A stretch of DNA of 6,893 bases from an uncultured Clostridia bacterium. Its GTDB lineage: Bacteria; Bacillota; Clostridia; Oscillospirales; Ruminococcaceae. Under the pieces are notes generated by a model. The model worked only from the letters and a program-made list of their open reading frames with translations, did not search any database and was not told the DNA's origin. Of the stretch, positions 6,811-6,893 are shown piece by piece (the first letter of the stretch is position 1; every line of letters starts with the position of its first letter). The translations under genes and the position numbers were made by a program. The DNA lies in contig CAMEPN010000096.1 of NCBI GenBank assembly GCA_945931735.1, positions 1 to 6,893 of the forward strand. Reading direction: 5' to 3'.

Positions 6811-6893
6811 TTTTGTTCAAAGCACCGCCTTGCCGTAGGATGCAATATAAAACCCGCCCTAAGCAGGGTGGGTAAGATCGCCCAACGGTTTCA
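6811..6893 (-). ncRNA. ssrS: 3' part of a structured RNA, candidate 6S RNA (cut by the window edge)
   Basis: No convincing protein frame covers this segment, yet on the minus strand it leads straight into a strong terminator and is rich in pairing. ACCCaCCCT (6872-6864) and AGGGcGGGT (6859-6851) form a hairpin with one A-C mismatch and a GCTT loop. After it come TTTTATATTGCATCCTACGGCAAGGCGGTGCTTTG-type segments, in which GCA and CC near 6843 can pair with GG and TGC near 6824. A hairpin on the 3' strand, then a short unpaired tract, then a GGC-rich strand that would close with the 5' end, is the order seen in the 3' half of 6S RNA, the RNA that binds the sigma-70-type polymerase holoenzyme. 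The tRNA-like end of tmRNA and the conserved 3' motifs of RNase P RNA are absent. Identification rests on layout and memory only, and the 5' half is outside the window. Confidence 0.45.

Noticed and set aside
6497..6820. A minus-strand frame of about 107 codons
   Set aside because: It runs opposite the Xre gene and through two terminators, with no ribosome site and an implausible product.

Overview
The window looks like part of a Clostridia chromosome, most likely a Ruminococcus-like member of the Oscillospiraceae. The reasons are a Firmicutes-type RNA polymerase beta subunit (start region [18 protein letters not shown] in the rifampicin cluster), strong purine-rich Shine-Dalgarno sites, consensus sigma-A promoters, a lipoprotein with a lipobox, and AT-rich intergenic DNA around GC-richer genes. 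The genus is an inference from general sequence character; no search was run.

From left to right: (1) 1-859, minus strand, is the first 286 codons of rpoC, cut by the window edge. (2) 860-929 is a 70-bp rpoB-rpoC gap with the rpoC ribosome site and a possible hairpin. (3) 930-4760, minus strand, is a complete rpoB of 1276 codons with an unusually acidic, glycine/aspartate-rich tail. (4) 4761-5042 holds the rpoB leader, a near-consensus promoter with an AT-rich upstream tract, an 11-bp inverted repeat bracketing that promoter, and the terminator of the preceding operon. (5) 5043-6223, minus strand, is a two-gene, translationally coupled operon: a zinc-ribbon single-pass membrane protein followed by a small lipoprotein. 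(6) 6224-6365 is a divergent control region with a perfect TTGACA-17-TATAAT promoter facing left and one or two weaker -10 boxes facing right. (7) 6366-6680, plus strand, encodes a small Xre/HTH_3 regulator, followed by its terminator. (8) 6718-6893 contains a minus-strand terminator with a UUCG tetraloop and, beyond it, the 3' part of a structured RNA that enters from the right. Its layout resembles the 3' side of 6S RNA.

rpoB and rpoC form one transcription unit making the two large subunits of RNA polymerase. Unlike the common bacterial order, no rplJ-rplL genes sit directly upstream: rpoB has its own promoter and is separated by a terminator from an unrelated envelope-protein operon. The Xre regulator is transcribed away from that operon, and the shared control region suggests, but does not prove, that it regulates itself and the zinc-ribbon/lipoprotein pair. 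If the right-hand RNA is 6S, the window would place an RNA that binds RNA polymerase a few kilobases from the genes for the polymerase itself.
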